59,536 nt of DNA, taken from an uncultured Collinsella sp. GTDB lineage: Bacteria > Actinomycetota > Coriobacteriia > Coriobacteriales > Coriobacteriaceae. The stretch covers positions 1-59,536 of the forward strand of contig CAJLTA010000014.1 of the NCBI GenBank assembly GCA_905209455.1, written 5' to 3'. Shown piece by piece: positions 1-7,813 of this stretch (positions are counted from its first letter, which is position 1; every line of letters starts with the position of its first letter). The notes under the pieces were generated by a model. That model did no database searches. It was not told the origin of the DNA and saw only the letters and a list, made by a program, of their open reading frames with translations. The position numbers were made by a program, and so were the translations under genes.

Positions 1-71
1 GAGCGGGGGCTCCTGTCGTTTCCGTGCCCTCGGATTGGGTCATAGTGTCTGACTTATGCTCAACCAGCGAC

Positions 72-118
72 GTTTCCACGCTCATCCGGAAAGTGTCCAA
101 AAATCCACGCTCGTTCCC
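72..118. repeat. Single unit of a dispersed 'ACGAGCG(T)GG...GGAC' intergenic repeat
   Basis: On the minus strand this stretch reads ACGAGCGTGGATTTTTGGAC followed by a second GAGCGTGG core. The same unit (ACGAG[CA]G[TA]GGA, about eight mostly A/T bases, then GGAC) occurs several times between 10988 and 11165. It lies in the recQ upstream region, outside any gene. The function is unknown; it could be a protein-binding repeat or the remnant of a mobile repeat. Confidence 0.5.
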
Positions 119-174
119 TTTGGACTGCATCGCCCGTGGCCGACAGCGGCGCGGCACCGGTCCGCGTGGCGGCG

Positions 175-180
175 TATAAT
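175..180 (+). promoter_or_regulatory. Probable -10 box of the recQ promoter
   Basis: A perfect TATAAT hexamer lies 31 bases before the recQ ATG in otherwise GC-rich sequence. No convincing -35 box is visible 16-18 bases upstream. Confidence 0.45.
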
Positions 181-211
181 CGGCGGCAGATGACTTGGAC
201 GTTAGGAAACC

Positions 212-2194
212 ATGACCGATAGCATGCAGCAGATGGCGCTTGACACGCTCGGCGCCTATTTTGGCTACACCTCGTTTCGCCCGGGACAGGACCGCATGGT
301 GGATGCGATTCTTGCAGGCCGCGATGCGCTGGGTGTTATGCCCACGGGCGCCGGCAAGTCCATTTGCTACCAGGTGCCCGCGCTCATGCTGCCCGGCATC
401 ACCTTTGTGGTGAGTCCGCTGCTGTCGCTTATGGAAGACCAGACCCGTGCGTTGCTCGCGGCGGGTGCGCGACCCAGCTATCTCAACTCCAGCCTTACTC
501 CGGCCCAGCAAAATACCGTGCTCAAACGGGCGCGCGAGGGCCGCTACCAGCTTATGTACGTGGCGCCCGAGCGCCTGCTCGAGCCGCGCTTTTTAGCCTT
601 TGCGCAGGAGGCTGCGGCGGACGGCGGCATTGGCGTGCCGCTCGTGGCCATTGACGAGGCCCACTGCGTGAGCCAATGGGGCCAGGATTTCCGCCCCGCC
701 TATCTGCAGATTCGTGAGTTCATCGATTCCCTGCCGCAGCGCCCCATCGTTGCGGCCTTTACCGCTACGGCGACCGAGCGCGTGCGTGCGGACATTCAGC
801 AGATGCTCGGCCTGCAAAACCCCGCGACGGTGGTGACGGGCTTCGATCGCAAGAACCTCTACTTTGGCTGCGAAGAGATGGGCGACAAGGCCAAGGCCGC
901 GTGGGTACGCGACTATGTGATCGCGCATTCGAGCGAGAGCGGCATCGTGTATTGCTCGACTCGCAAGACGGTCGACGCGCTGGCGGGCGAGCTTGCCGAG
1001 GCGCTGGGACCCAGCGGCATTCGCGTGGGCCGCTACCATGCCGGCATGGGCAACGACGCCCGTCGCCAGAGCCAGCGTGCCTTTATTGACGACGACATTC
1101 AGGTGATGGTTGCCACCAACGCCTTTGGCATGGGCATCGACAAACCCAACGTGCGCTACGTGATTCATAACAACGTGCCCGAGAGCATCGAGGCCTACTA
1201 CCAGGAGGCTGGCCGCGCCGGCCGCGACGGCGACCCGGCCAGCTGCCACTTGCTGTGGAACGGCAATGATTTTCGCATGCGCCGCTTTTTGATCGACCGC
1301 GGCGATGCTGCGGACGAGGCGCTCGACGACGAGCAGCGCGCGTGGGCGCTCCAGAACCGCTACCGCCTGCTCAGCCAGATGGAGGGCTACTGCAATACCA
1401 CCGGCTGCCTGCGCGAATACATGCTGCGCTACTTTGGCGACGAGGCCGCGGCCGAGCACGCGGCTGCGGCTGGTTCGGGCTCCACCGCCACGGATGACGC
1501 CGAGGGCTGCGGCAACTGCAGCAACTGCCTCACGCAGTTCGAGGTCGAGGACGTCACCGATATGGCCCGCACCGCCGTACGTTACGTGGCCACGCGTCCC
1601 ATGCGTTTTGGCAAGTCGCTCATCGCCGACGTGCTTCACGGCGGCAACACCGAGCGCATTCGCCAGATGAATCTGGACGAGGACCGCGGCTACGGTGAGC
1701 TGTCGAGCGAATCGGTCGGGCGCATCAAGGACATCATCGGCCAGCTGTGCGGTCGCGGTTATTTGGCCACCTCGCAGGGGCAGTACCCGGTCGTGGGACT
1801 GGGTCCGCGTGCCGGCGAGGTCGAGGACGAGGCGTTCGTCTTTACCGTTAAGCGTCGCGCGTCCAAGCGCAAGGCCTCGGCCCGCGCCCGCCGCGCCGTC
1901 GATCTGCTGCGCGAGGAGGCCGAGCTGGATCAGCGCCCGCGCGTTGGCGACGATGCCGAGCTGTTCGAGCGCCTGCGTGCCCTCCGCAAGGAGATCTCGA
2001 CCGAGCTGGAGATGGCGCCGTATATGGTCTTTTCCGACAAGGCCCTGCGCGGCCTGTGCCGCCTGCGTCCGCAGACGCGCGAGGAGCTGATCCAGGTCAA
2101 CGGCATTGGCGAGAAAAAAGCCGACGCCTTTGGCGAGCAGTTTATGGCGGCGATTGAAGAATTTGAGTCCGAGCATGCGCGGGATGGAGCGTAA
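212..2194 (+). CDS. recQ: ATP-dependent DNA helicase RecQ
   Basis: A 3'-5' superfamily 2 DNA helicase used in recombinational repair and restart of stalled forks. The protein is 660 residues. It shows Walker A (MPTGAGKS, residues 43-50), a DEAH box at 148-151 followed by the RecQ-typical CVSQWGQDFR, and the helicase C-terminal motif ending EAGRAGRDG. The zinc-binding RQC region has cysteines spread over about residues 385-445 (GCGNCSNC). A C-terminal HRDC domain covers about residues 580-650. Length and domain order match full-length bacterial RecQ. Its stop is two bases before the downstream GntR gene, so the two are probably co-transcribed; a functional link between them is not obvious. Confidence 0.96.
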   Translation: MTDSMQQMALDTLGAYFGYTSFRPGQDRMVDAILAGRDALGVMPTGAGKSICYQVPALMLPGITFVVSPLLSLMEDQTRALLAAGARPSYLNSSLTPAQQNTVLKRAREGRYQLMYVAPERLLEPRFLAFAQEAAADGGIGVPLVAIDEAHCVSQWGQDFRPAYLQIREFIDSLPQRPIVAAFTATATERVRADIQQMLGLQNPATVVTGFDRKNLYFGCEEMGDKAKAAWVRDYVIAHSSESGIVYCSTRKTVDALAGELAEALGPSGIRVGRYHAGMGNDARRQSQRAFIDDDIQVMVATNAFGMGIDKPNVRYVIHNNVPESIEAYYQEAGRAGRDGDPASCHLLWNGNDFRMRRFLIDRGDAADEALDDEQRAWALQNRYRLLSQMEGYCNTTGCLREYMLRYFGDEAAAEHAAAAGSGSTATDDAEGCGNCSNCLTQFEVEDVTDMARTAVRYVATRPMRFGKSLIADVLHGGNTERIRQMNLDEDRGYGELSSESVGRIKDIIGQLCGRGYLATSQGQYPVVGLGPRAGEVEDEAFVFTVKRRASKRKASARARRAVDLLREEAELDQRPRVGDDAELFERLRALRKEISTELEMAPYMVFSDKALRGLCRLRPQTREELIQVNGIGEKKADAFGEQFMAAIEEFESEHARDGA

Positions 2195-2196
2195 CG

Positions 2197-2952
2197 ATGG
2201 CATTCGACGATAAAACCGACCGCACTGACGTGCCCGCCGTGCCGCTGTACCAGCAGGTCATGGACGACCTAAAGGGCGAGATCGCGCGTGGCGTGTACGC
2301 ATCCGGCTCGCGCATTCCTTCCGAGATGGAGCTTGCGAAGTACTACGGCGTGGGACGCATCACCGTGCGCCGCGCCATCGAGGAGCTGTCGCACGCGGGG
2401 TATCTCAACCGCCAGCAGGGGAGGGGCACGTTCGTGTGCGCGCCCAAGCTCAAGCGCAAGATTGTCCAGAAGGGTGACGTTCAGAGCTTTTCCGAGGGTT
2501 GCGCTGCCAACGACATGGTGGCCGGAGCACGCCTGGTGTCGCGCACGGTGGTTGCGGCGACGCGCGAGGACGCGGCGTTTTTTGGGGTGGAACCCGGCTG
2601 CGAGCTCATCGTTGTCGAGCGCGTGCGCACGGCAGACGGCGTGCCCGTCATGCTCGAGAACAACGCCTTTGTGCTGGCTGACCATCCCTATCTGCAGACA
2701 CTTGCCGACAAGGACCTCGCCGATAACTCGATCTTTGCGCTCGTTGCCGAGCATTCGGGCCGCGCACCGCTCAAGTCCGACCCTTGCACCGTGGAGATTG
2801 CGCTTGCCGATGCTCAGACGGCCCCGCTGCTGGAGGTGCCGGTCGGCGAGCCGCTCTTCTATATGGAGGCCTACTTTACCGACGCCGGCGGGCGCCCTCT
2901 ACTGCTCGGCCGCCAAAAGATCGTGGGCTCGCGCTACGTCTTCGACATCTAA
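2197..2952 (+). CDS. GntR-family transcriptional regulator (HutC/UTRA subfamily)
   Basis: A 251-residue regulator. The N-terminal winged helix (about residues 15-85) has the GntR signature PLYQQVMDDLKGEIARGVY, then IPSEMELAKYYGVGRITVRR. The C-terminal UTRA effector domain (about 100-245) is the type that binds sugar phosphates or amino-sugar derivatives. The next gene on the same strand encodes a SIS-domain sugar-phosphate enzyme, and the gap between them holds two copies of a TAG[AG]ACAACATAGAAC repeat. The likely role is therefore ligand-responsive control of that gene, inferred from context. The start two bases after the recQ stop fits coupling to recQ. Confidence 0.9.
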   Translation: MAFDDKTDRTDVPAVPLYQQVMDDLKGEIARGVYASGSRIPSEMELAKYYGVGRITVRRAIEELSHAGYLNRQQGRGTFVCAPKLKRKIVQKGDVQSFSEGCAANDMVAGARLVSRTVVAATREDAAFFGVEPGCELIVVERVRTADGVPVMLENNAFVLADHPYLQTLADKDLADNSIFALVAEHSGRAPLKSDPCTVEIALADAQTAPLLEVPVGEPLFYMEAYFTDAGGRPLLLGRQKIVGSRYVFDI

Positions 2953-2962
2953 CGTCCACAGA

Positions 2963-3040
2963 TAGAACAACATAGAACAAATTTGCTGAGATGGCTTCAC
3001 GGGCGTTGTTACACGTGCTATAAATAGGACAACATAGAAC
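2963..3040 (+). promoter_or_regulatory. Candidate operator/promoter region: duplicated TAG[AG]ACAACATAGAAC
   Basis: Two 16-base direct repeats, TAGAACAACATAGAAC (2963-2978) and TAGGACAACATAGAAC (3025-3040), lie 62 bases apart. Each holds two TAG[AG]AC half-sites spaced 10 bases. A TATAAA -10-like box (3019-3024) abuts the second copy. The position between the GntR regulator and the SIS gene makes them candidate GntR operators. That assignment is inference. Confidence 0.5.
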
Positions 3041-3096
3041 GACAGCAGGTACGAGCTGTCGTCGTTCAAAGCCGCCCCACAAGGAGGAGCATCAGC

Positions 3097-4065
3097 ATGA
3101 ACGCACATGATCTGGTTCAGGAAATCATCGAGCGCAAGGGCAAGATCGAGAACGTCTTTTGGATCGCTTGCGGCGGTTCGATGATCGATCTCATGCCGGC
3201 CAACGAGCTGCTCAAGCGTGAGGCCACCACGTTTACCTCGACGGTCTACACGGCACGCGAGTTTTGCCTGATGGCTCCCAAGAGTCTTGGCGAGAAGTCG
3301 CTCGTCATCGCCTGCAGCCACAGCGGCAACACGCAGGAGGTCGTCGACGGCTGCGAGGTGGCGCTGGCCGCCGGTGCCGAGGTCATTGCCCTTACCGACT
3401 GCGAGGGCTCAAAGATCGACAACGGCAAGTGGACTACCTGGGTCTATCCGTGGGGTGAGGGTGTGTCGCAGGCTGAGGTGCCGCAGGGCATCGGCGCTCT
3501 GATCGCCGCCGAGTTGCTCGACCAGCAGGAAGGCTACGAGGCACTCGCCGACATGTATGAGGGCCTCAAGCAGATGGATGCGCTGCTGCCCGCCGCCCGT
3601 GAGAAGGTCAACGCCGAGCTGGGCGCCCGCTTTGCCGAGCTCTGCCAGCAGCACAAGTTCTTCTATATTCTGGGCTCCGGCCCCAACTTTAGCCAGACCT
3701 ATGCCATGGCGATCTGCTCGCTCATGGAGATGCAGTGGCAGCACTGCTGCTACATCCACTCCGGCGAGTACTTCCACGGCCCGTTCGAAGCCACCGAGCC
3801 CGGCGTGTTCTACTTTGTGCAGCTCGGATCGGGCGAGTGCCGCCCCATGGAGGAGCGCGCTCTTGCGTTCCTCAACACGCACACCGATACAGTCATGGTG
3901 CTCGATGCGCTCGAGTACGGCGTGGGTGAAGTGCCTGCCAGCGTGCGTTCGTTCCTGGAGCCGATCTTCTTCTACAACATGAGCTGCGAGCTGCGCGCCG
4001 CCCGCGGCAAGGTGTTCGATCACAGCCCCGAGATTCGTCGCTACATGGGCATCGAGCAGTACTAG
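3097..4065 (+). CDS. SIS-domain sugar-phosphate deglycase/isomerase (FrlB-like)
   Basis: A 322-residue protein with two SIS (sugar isomerase) domains, at about residues 20-150 and 180-310. The first contains the phosphosugar-binding CSHSGNTQEV motif; the second has ILGSGPNFSQTYAMA. The closest family I recognise is fructoselysine-6-phosphate deglycase (FrlB), with glucosamine-6-phosphate deaminase-like relatives. The expected substrate is an Amadori product or amino-sugar phosphate in the cytoplasm. A strong ribosome-binding site (AAGGAGG) sits eight bases before the ATG. No kinase or transporter for the substrate adjoins it. The preceding GntR/UTRA gene is the likely regulator. Confidence 0.8.
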   Translation: MNAHDLVQEIIERKGKIENVFWIACGGSMIDLMPANELLKREATTFTSTVYTAREFCLMAPKSLGEKSLVIACSHSGNTQEVVDGCEVALAAGAEVIALTDCEGSKIDNGKWTTWVYPWGEGVSQAEVPQGIGALIAAELLDQQEGYEALADMYEGLKQMDALLPAAREKVNAELGARFAELCQQHKFFYILGSGPNFSQTYAMAICSLMEMQWQHCCYIHSGEYFHGPFEATEPGVFYFVQLGSGECRPMEERALAFLNTHTDTVMVLDALEYGVGEVPASVRSFLEPIFFYNMSCELRAARGKVFDHSPEIRRYMGIEQY

Positions 4066-4116
4066 GTAACGGGAAAAGTATTTACCTTCGATTCGCAAGC
4101 GTGTCGTGTGAGTCAA

Positions 4117-4156
4117 AAAGCGGGCCGTGCCAGGGATTTCCGGCACGGCCCGCTTT
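4117..4156. terminator. Bidirectional intrinsic terminator
   Basis: A 12-bp inverted repeat (GCGGGCCGTGCC at 4120-4131 with GGCACGGCCCGC at 4142-4153) is flanked by an A run on the left and TTT on the right. It lies between the convergent SIS and dehydrogenase genes and can serve both. Confidence 0.85.
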
Positions 4157-4197
4157 GCATGGCGTCCGTATGAGCGAGGTGTCGCGGCAACCGACGC

Positions 4198-5175
4198 TTA
4201 CTTGGCGTCGTAGGCCTCGGCGTCCCACCAGTCGAGCTGGGCGATGTTGTCGCGGATGTGCTGGCAGCTCTTATGGAAGCCCTCGAGCTCGTACTCGGAC
4301 AGGTCGAGCGTGTAGACCTCCTCGACGCCCTCGGCGCCGATCACGCACGGCAGGGAGGTAAAGATGCCCTCCTCGCCATACTGGCCGGTCATGAGCGTGG
4401 AAGCGGAAAGCGCGGCGTGCTCGTTGTGCAGCACGGCGGCGCAGACGCGCGCGGCGGAGTTGGCGACGGCGTACTCGGTGCACTGTTTGCCCTGGTAGGT
4501 TACGTAGCCGCCCTTGCGTGCGAGCTCCTCGACCTCCATGTGGTCAAAGGCGTACTTGTCGGGGTTCTCGGCCTGGAGCTCGTTGAGGCTCTTGCCGGCG
4601 ATGGTTGCGGCCTTAAAGGCGGCAAGCTGGCTAAAGCCGTGCTCGCCGATCATGTAGGCGTCGATGGACTTGGGGCTCACGCCGACCTTCTTGGAGATCT
4701 CGGTGCGCAGGCGGGCGGAGTCCAGGCCGCAGCCCGAGCCGATGATCTTCTTGGGATCGTAGCCGGTCAGGTGCCACAGCTCGGTGCACACGACGTCGCA
4801 GGGGTTGGAGATGCTCACGAAGATGCCATCAAAGCCGGCGTCGACGATGCGCTTGGCAAAGGTGCGGGCGGCGTCGGTGGTAAAGAACAGCTCGCCGTCG
4901 CGGTTGCCGGCGGCCAGCGCGACCTTGCCGGCGGCGTTGACGATGACGTCGCAGCAGGCAAGCTCCTCGTAGTGGTCGTAGCAGTTGACGATCTTGGTGT
5001 TGTACGGGACAAACGAAAGGGAGTCGCGCAGGTCCTGGACCTCGGACGTCACCTTGGCCTGGTTGATATCGCACAGGTACAGCTCATCGGCAATGCCCTG
5101 CATGAGCAGACTGTTGGCGACATGTGCTCCTACGTGGCCCTGGCCGACCACACCGATCTTACGCGTCTGGTACAT
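4198..5175 (-). CDS. L-lactate / L-2-hydroxyisocaproate dehydrogenase family protein
   Basis: A 325-residue NAD-dependent 2-hydroxyacid dehydrogenase of the LDH/MDH superfamily. The Rossmann motif GVVGQGHVGAHVA is at the N terminus, and the catalytic histidine lies in IGEHGFSQ. The substrate loop reads GKVALAAGNRDGE. It has the longer spacing and N-x-x-G pattern seen in L-2-hydroxyisocaproate dehydrogenase rather than the classic LDH GAPQKPGETR. Branched or larger 2-oxo acids are therefore plausible substrates (inference). A longer frame begins at 5268, but the ATG at 5175 has AAAGGA seven bases upstream and starts directly with the nucleotide-binding fold. It is transcribed alone and diverges from metA. 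Confidence 0.85.
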   Translation of the reverse strand: MYQTRKIGVVGQGHVGAHVANSLLMQGIADELYLCDINQAKVTSEVQDLRDSLSFVPYNTKIVNCYDHYEELACCDVIVNAAGKVALAAGNRDGELFFTTDAARTFAKRIVDAGFDGIFVSISNPCDVVCTELWHLTGYDPKKIIGSGCGLDSARLRTEISKKVGVSPKSIDAYMIGEHGFSQLAAFKAATIAGKSLNELQAENPDKYAFDHMEVEELARKGGYVTYQGKQCTEYAVANSAARVCAAVLHNEHAALSASTLMTGQYGEEGIFTSLPCVIGAEGVEEVYTLDLSEYELEGFHKSCQHIRDNIAQLDWWDAEAYDAK

Positions 5176-5385
5176 ATATGTATCCTTTCGGCCGAGTTTT
5201 TCGCGTCGAACCATTGTAGCGTCCTGCTGCCACTTTGCTAGGCTAAAGCGCCATAGATTTTTGGGCATGCCTTAATCTCTACTTTTGGAGTGATTTGGGC
5301 CGCTGACGGCATCGCCGGGCGATGTACTCGCGCGGGCGGGGCCGGTCGTTGTACCATAGCTGCAACTGACTCGTAAGGAGCATCC

Positions 5386-6312
5386 ATGCCCATTCGCATC
5401 CCCGACGCCCTCCCTGCCGCCGCGCAGCTCGAGAGCGAGAACATCTTTGTCATGACCGAGTACCGCGCGCTGCACCAGGACATCCGTCCGCTGCGCGTGC
5501 TCATCCTCAACCTCATGCCCACCAAGATCGCCACCGAGACACAGATCATGCGCAAGCTCTCCAACACGCCGCTGCAGGTGGAGGTGGACCTGCTGCGCAC
5601 CAAGACGCACGAGGCCACGCACGTAAGCGCCGGCCACCTGGAGACGTTCTACCGCACGTTCGACGACATCCGCGACATCCACTACGACGGCCTGATCATC
5701 ACGGGCGCGCCGGTGGAGCAGATGCCGTTCGAAGAGGTCGACTACTGGCCCGAGCTCTGCCAGATCATGGATTGGTCTACCACGCACGTGCACTCCACAC
5801 TGCACATTTGCTGGGGCGCGCAGGCGGGGCTCTACCATCATTACGGTATCCAGAAGTACGACCTGCCGGCAAAGGCGAGCGGCGTGTTCGAGCATTATCT
5901 GGTGAAGCCGCAAAGCCCGCTGGTCCGCGGCTTTGACGACCGTTTCTATGCCGTGCATTCGCGCAACACCGATGTGCGCCGCGAGGACGTGGAGGCCGAG
6001 CCGCAGCTTGAGGTTGTGGCCGTGTCTGACGAGGTTGGCCTGTACATCGTCAAGTCGACCGACAGCCGTCGCTTCTTTGTATTTGGCCACCCCGAGTACG
6101 ATACCGACACGCTGCGCCTGGAGTACGAGCGCGACGTGAAGCGCGGGCTCAACCCGGAGGTGCCGGCGCATTACTTCCCGGGCGACGACCCCACCGCCGA
6201 GCCGCGCAACGTCTGGCGCAGCCAGGCTCAGCTGTTCTACACCAACTGGCTCAACTACTACGTCTACCAGACCACGCCCTACGACCTGGCCCGCGCCGGC
6301 GAGGAGCACTAG
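5386..6312 (+). CDS. metA: Homoserine O-acyltransferase (MetA family, predicted acetyl-CoA specific)
   Basis: It acylates homoserine in the first committed step of methionine synthesis. The 308-residue protein keeps the family catalytic residues at canonical positions: Cys142 (in HICWGAQAG), His235 and Glu237 (in FGHPEYD). Residue 111 is Glu (TGAPVEQM). In this family Glu111 marks acetyl-CoA use and Gly111 succinyl-CoA use, so despite the MetA name the product is probably O-acetylhomoserine. The ribosome-binding site AAGGAG lies six bases before the ATG. The gene stands alone, and no S-box is visible in its 210-bp upstream region. Confidence 0.93.
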   Translation: MPIRIPDALPAAAQLESENIFVMTEYRALHQDIRPLRVLILNLMPTKIATETQIMRKLSNTPLQVEVDLLRTKTHEATHVSAGHLETFYRTFDDIRDIHYDGLIITGAPVEQMPFEEVDYWPELCQIMDWSTTHVHSTLHICWGAQAGLYHHYGIQKYDLPAKASGVFEHYLVKPQSPLVRGFDDRFYAVHSRNTDVRREDVEAEPQLEVVAVSDEVGLYIVKSTDSRRFFVFGHPEYDTDTLRLEYERDVKRGLNPEVPAHYFPGDDPTAEPRNVWRSQAQLFYTNWLNYYVYQTTPYDLARAGEEH

Positions 6313-6354
6313 ACTGCGATGGTGCTGCTGTAGCCGTGGCTGATGTGGCGGCGA

Positions 6355-6951
6355 TTAGGCGCTAATGATGTGGGGTAGCGGCAGGTCGTGGGCGTCGGTG
6401 GGAACGTGGTCGACACGCTGCTCGTCAAAGGCGATGCCGATGATTTGGCATGCGGGCGAGAGCATAGGCAGGTAGCGGTCGTAACAACCGCCGCCGTAGC
6501 CCAGGCGCGCGCCGGTTTGGTCGAAGGCCACGAGCGGCACGACGATCATGTCGAGAGCTTCGGCAGGCACGATAGGGAAGTGGTTGCTGTCGATGTCCGT
6601 GGCCGCAAAGGCCCGCGTGGGGTGGGCGATAAACGGAGCCGCGGACGCATCGTCGGCGGCAACTGCCCGCATACACATGCGCTGGCCACAAGCTGCGGCA
6701 TCAATTGCCGAGAGCATGCACGGATAGGCCACGCGCCAGCCACGTTTGGCGGCCGTGGCGGCAAACGCGGCGGGGTCTGCCTCGGAACCCATCGCGGCGT
6801 AGACGGCAACGGTGCGCGGCGCCGCGGAATCCGAGCGATCCAACAGCTCAACAAGCCGCGCACAGATATCAGCAGACTTCGCCGCCCGCAAGTCCAAATC
6901 AAGAGCATCGCGCTGGGCAATCACCGCCCGCCGCAACTCAGCCTTGTCCAT
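6355..6951 (-). CDS. 5-formyltetrahydrofolate cyclo-ligase
   Basis: It converts 5-formyl-THF to 5,10-methenyl-THF with ATP in one-carbon metabolism. The protein is 198 residues, the usual size. It starts MDKAELRRAVIAQRDAL, with the N-terminal phosphate-binding basic residues. The family signature GARLGYGGGCYDRYL lies near the C terminus (usual GYGGGYYDR, with one Tyr replaced by Cys). I chose the ATG at 6951 over a TTG at 6978 because GGGAGAGGGAG sits just ahead of it and the family begins there. It converges on metA with no clear terminator between them. Confidence 0.9.
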   Translation of the reverse strand: MDKAELRRAVIAQRDALDLDLRAAKSADICARLVELLDRSDSAAPRTVAVYAAMGSEADPAAFAATAAKRGWRVAYPCMLSAIDAAACGQRMCMRAVAADDASAAPFIAHPTRAFAATDIDSNHFPIVPAEALDMIVVPLVAFDQTGARLGYGGGCYDRYLPMLSPACQIIGIAFDEQRVDHVPTDAHDLPLPHIISA

Positions 6952-6970
6952 CCCGGCTCCCTCTCCCAAA

Positions 6971-7059
6971 CCTACCAAAAAGGGACAGGTTTATTTTGGC
7001 AGGTTTTATCTGGGCAAACGTCGAAGCCGCCACAAAGGCACCCTTTGTGGCGGCTTCGA
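6971..7059. repeat. REP-like element, copy 1: conserved box plus 18-bp perfect hairpin
   Basis: The box (6971-7020) contains AAAAAGGGACAGGTTTATTT and continues to TTTTATCTGGGCAAACG. It is followed at once by an 18-bp perfect inverted repeat (7021-7038 with 7042-7059; stem begins TCGAAGCCGCC, loop CAC). The same box recurs inverted at 56837-56887, followed by a different long hairpin. The box is conserved and the stem sequence is not. It lies just past the hicB stop and may also stop transcription from that side. Confidence 0.75.
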
Positions 7060-7072
7060 CTCGACGTTGGCT

Positions 7073-7402
7073 TCACAGCGCCGCAGCGATCGCTTCAGTC
7101 ACAAACTTATTGAGTGACTCACCCTTCTTTGCCGCTGCCAGTGCCGCCTGTTTGTGAAGCTCGGAACCCGTTCTTACGTTGAACGAGCCCTTAAAAGCCC
7201 GCTCGGGTTCCTTGCCCTTTTCGGCGCAAAATTCAAGGTAATCGTCGACGGCGTCGTGGAAACATTGCTCCACTTCTTTGGCCGTGGAACCTTCAAATAC
7301 GATTGCGTCCCTAATGCCGGCGACCATACCTGTTAGCACATGCTGTTCGGCATCGAACTCGACCGGGGCGAAATAACCCTTGTATGCCAAAACGTTACTC
7401 AT
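7073..7402 (-). CDS. hicB: HicB-family antitoxin
   Basis: A 109-residue antitoxin. The N-terminal HicB fold (YKGYFAPVEFDAEQHVLTGMVAGIRDAIVFEGSTAKE) is a partially degraded RNase-H-like domain. The C-terminal segment GESLNKFVTEAIAA looks like a ribbon-helix-helix DNA-binding tail. The ATG at 7402 has GGAGG five bases upstream and overlaps the 3' end of hicA by 8 bases, the usual toxin-first order. It should neutralise HicA and repress the operon. Confidence 0.85.
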   Translation of the reverse strand: MSNVLAYKGYFAPVEFDAEQHVLTGMVAGIRDAIVFEGSTAKEVEQCFHDAVDDYLEFCAEKGKEPERAFKGSFNVRTGSELHKQAALAAAKKGESLNKFVTEAIAAAL

Positions 7403-7658
7403 GACTACCTCCGACATCTTGCAGAAAGCGAACGATGTTTCGAATGGTTCCCGCTGTCAATTCGTCAGATGGATGAGGTGCGTGCATTACGAACATCCTG
7501 CCGTCCGATGGCCTGTAGAAGCGAACGCGCGATCCGGATGTCTTGCCTTTGCTGTCCATTTCAAAGCCATACGAAGCCATGACTTTTAAAAAATCCGCAT
7601 AACGATACGTCGAAGGGCAGCTAAACAGTTGGGCGATGAGTTTATCGGATCGAGTTAT
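7395..7658 (-). CDS. hicA: HicA-family mRNA interferase toxin, apparently with an AUA start
   Basis: The frame carries the HicA signature KTSGSRVRFYRPSDGR...HAPHPSDEL, the long HicA variant with a conserved GSR. The histidine is in MHAPHP rather than GSHH. The first ATG in frame (7580) would remove the first helix. Reading upstream without a stop gives a 26-residue segment beginning T-R-S-D-K-L-I-A-Q-L, which matches HicA N termini. The codon where Met is expected (7656-7658) is ATA, preceded four bases upstream by AGG and then by an in-frame TGA at 7665-7667. So the toxin either initiates at AUA or at the internal ATG (61 residues), or has lost its start. The coordinates given use the AUA. 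Confidence 0.7.
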   Translation of the reverse strand: MTRSDKLIAQLFSCPSTYRYADFLKVMASYGFEMDSKGKTSGSRVRFYRPSDGRMFVMHAPHPSDELTAGTIRNIVRFLQDVGGSHE

Positions 7659-7672
7659 CCCGCCTCACATTC

Positions 7673-7693
7673 TGCAACTATATTCTAGTTGCA
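7673..7693. promoter_or_regulatory. Inverted repeat, candidate HicB operator
   Basis: TGCAACTA (7673-7680), a 5-base spacer, then TAGTTGCA (7686-7693) form a perfect 8-bp palindrome. It lies between the predicted hicA promoter and its ribosome-binding site. The position fits autorepression by HicB. Confidence 0.55.
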
Positions 7694-7718
7694 ATTTCAG
7701 TTCGATGCAAGCACCTCT

Positions 7719-7754
7719 ACTATAGAACATGTGTGCGTATAGAACAAGTGTTCG
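7719..7754 (-). promoter_or_regulatory. hicAB promoter overlapped by a LexA-like box
   Basis: On the minus strand, TTGTTC (7747-7742) and TATAGT (7724-7719) are spaced by exactly 17 bases, giving a good sigma-70-type promoter reading toward hicA. The -35 box is embedded in the palindrome AGAAC-AAGT-GTTCG (7741-7754). That is one base from the Gram-positive LexA/DinR consensus CGAAC-N4-GTTCG. SOS control of this toxin-antitoxin operon is an inference. Confidence 0.5.
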
Positions 7755-7801
7755 AACTACCACGAAGGGCGCCTGTGAACTGCGCCCTTCGTGGTAGTTT
7801 T
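7755..7801. terminator. Long perfect hairpin, terminator of the M16 peptidase gene
   Basis: An 18-bp perfect stem (7755-7772 with 7782-7799, beginning AACTACCACGAAGGG) has a 9-base loop and A/T-rich edges. It lies just past the stop of the minus-strand peptidase gene and before the hicAB promoter, so it should insulate the two. Confidence 0.75.
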
Positions 7802-7813
7802 GCTTGCCGTGCC

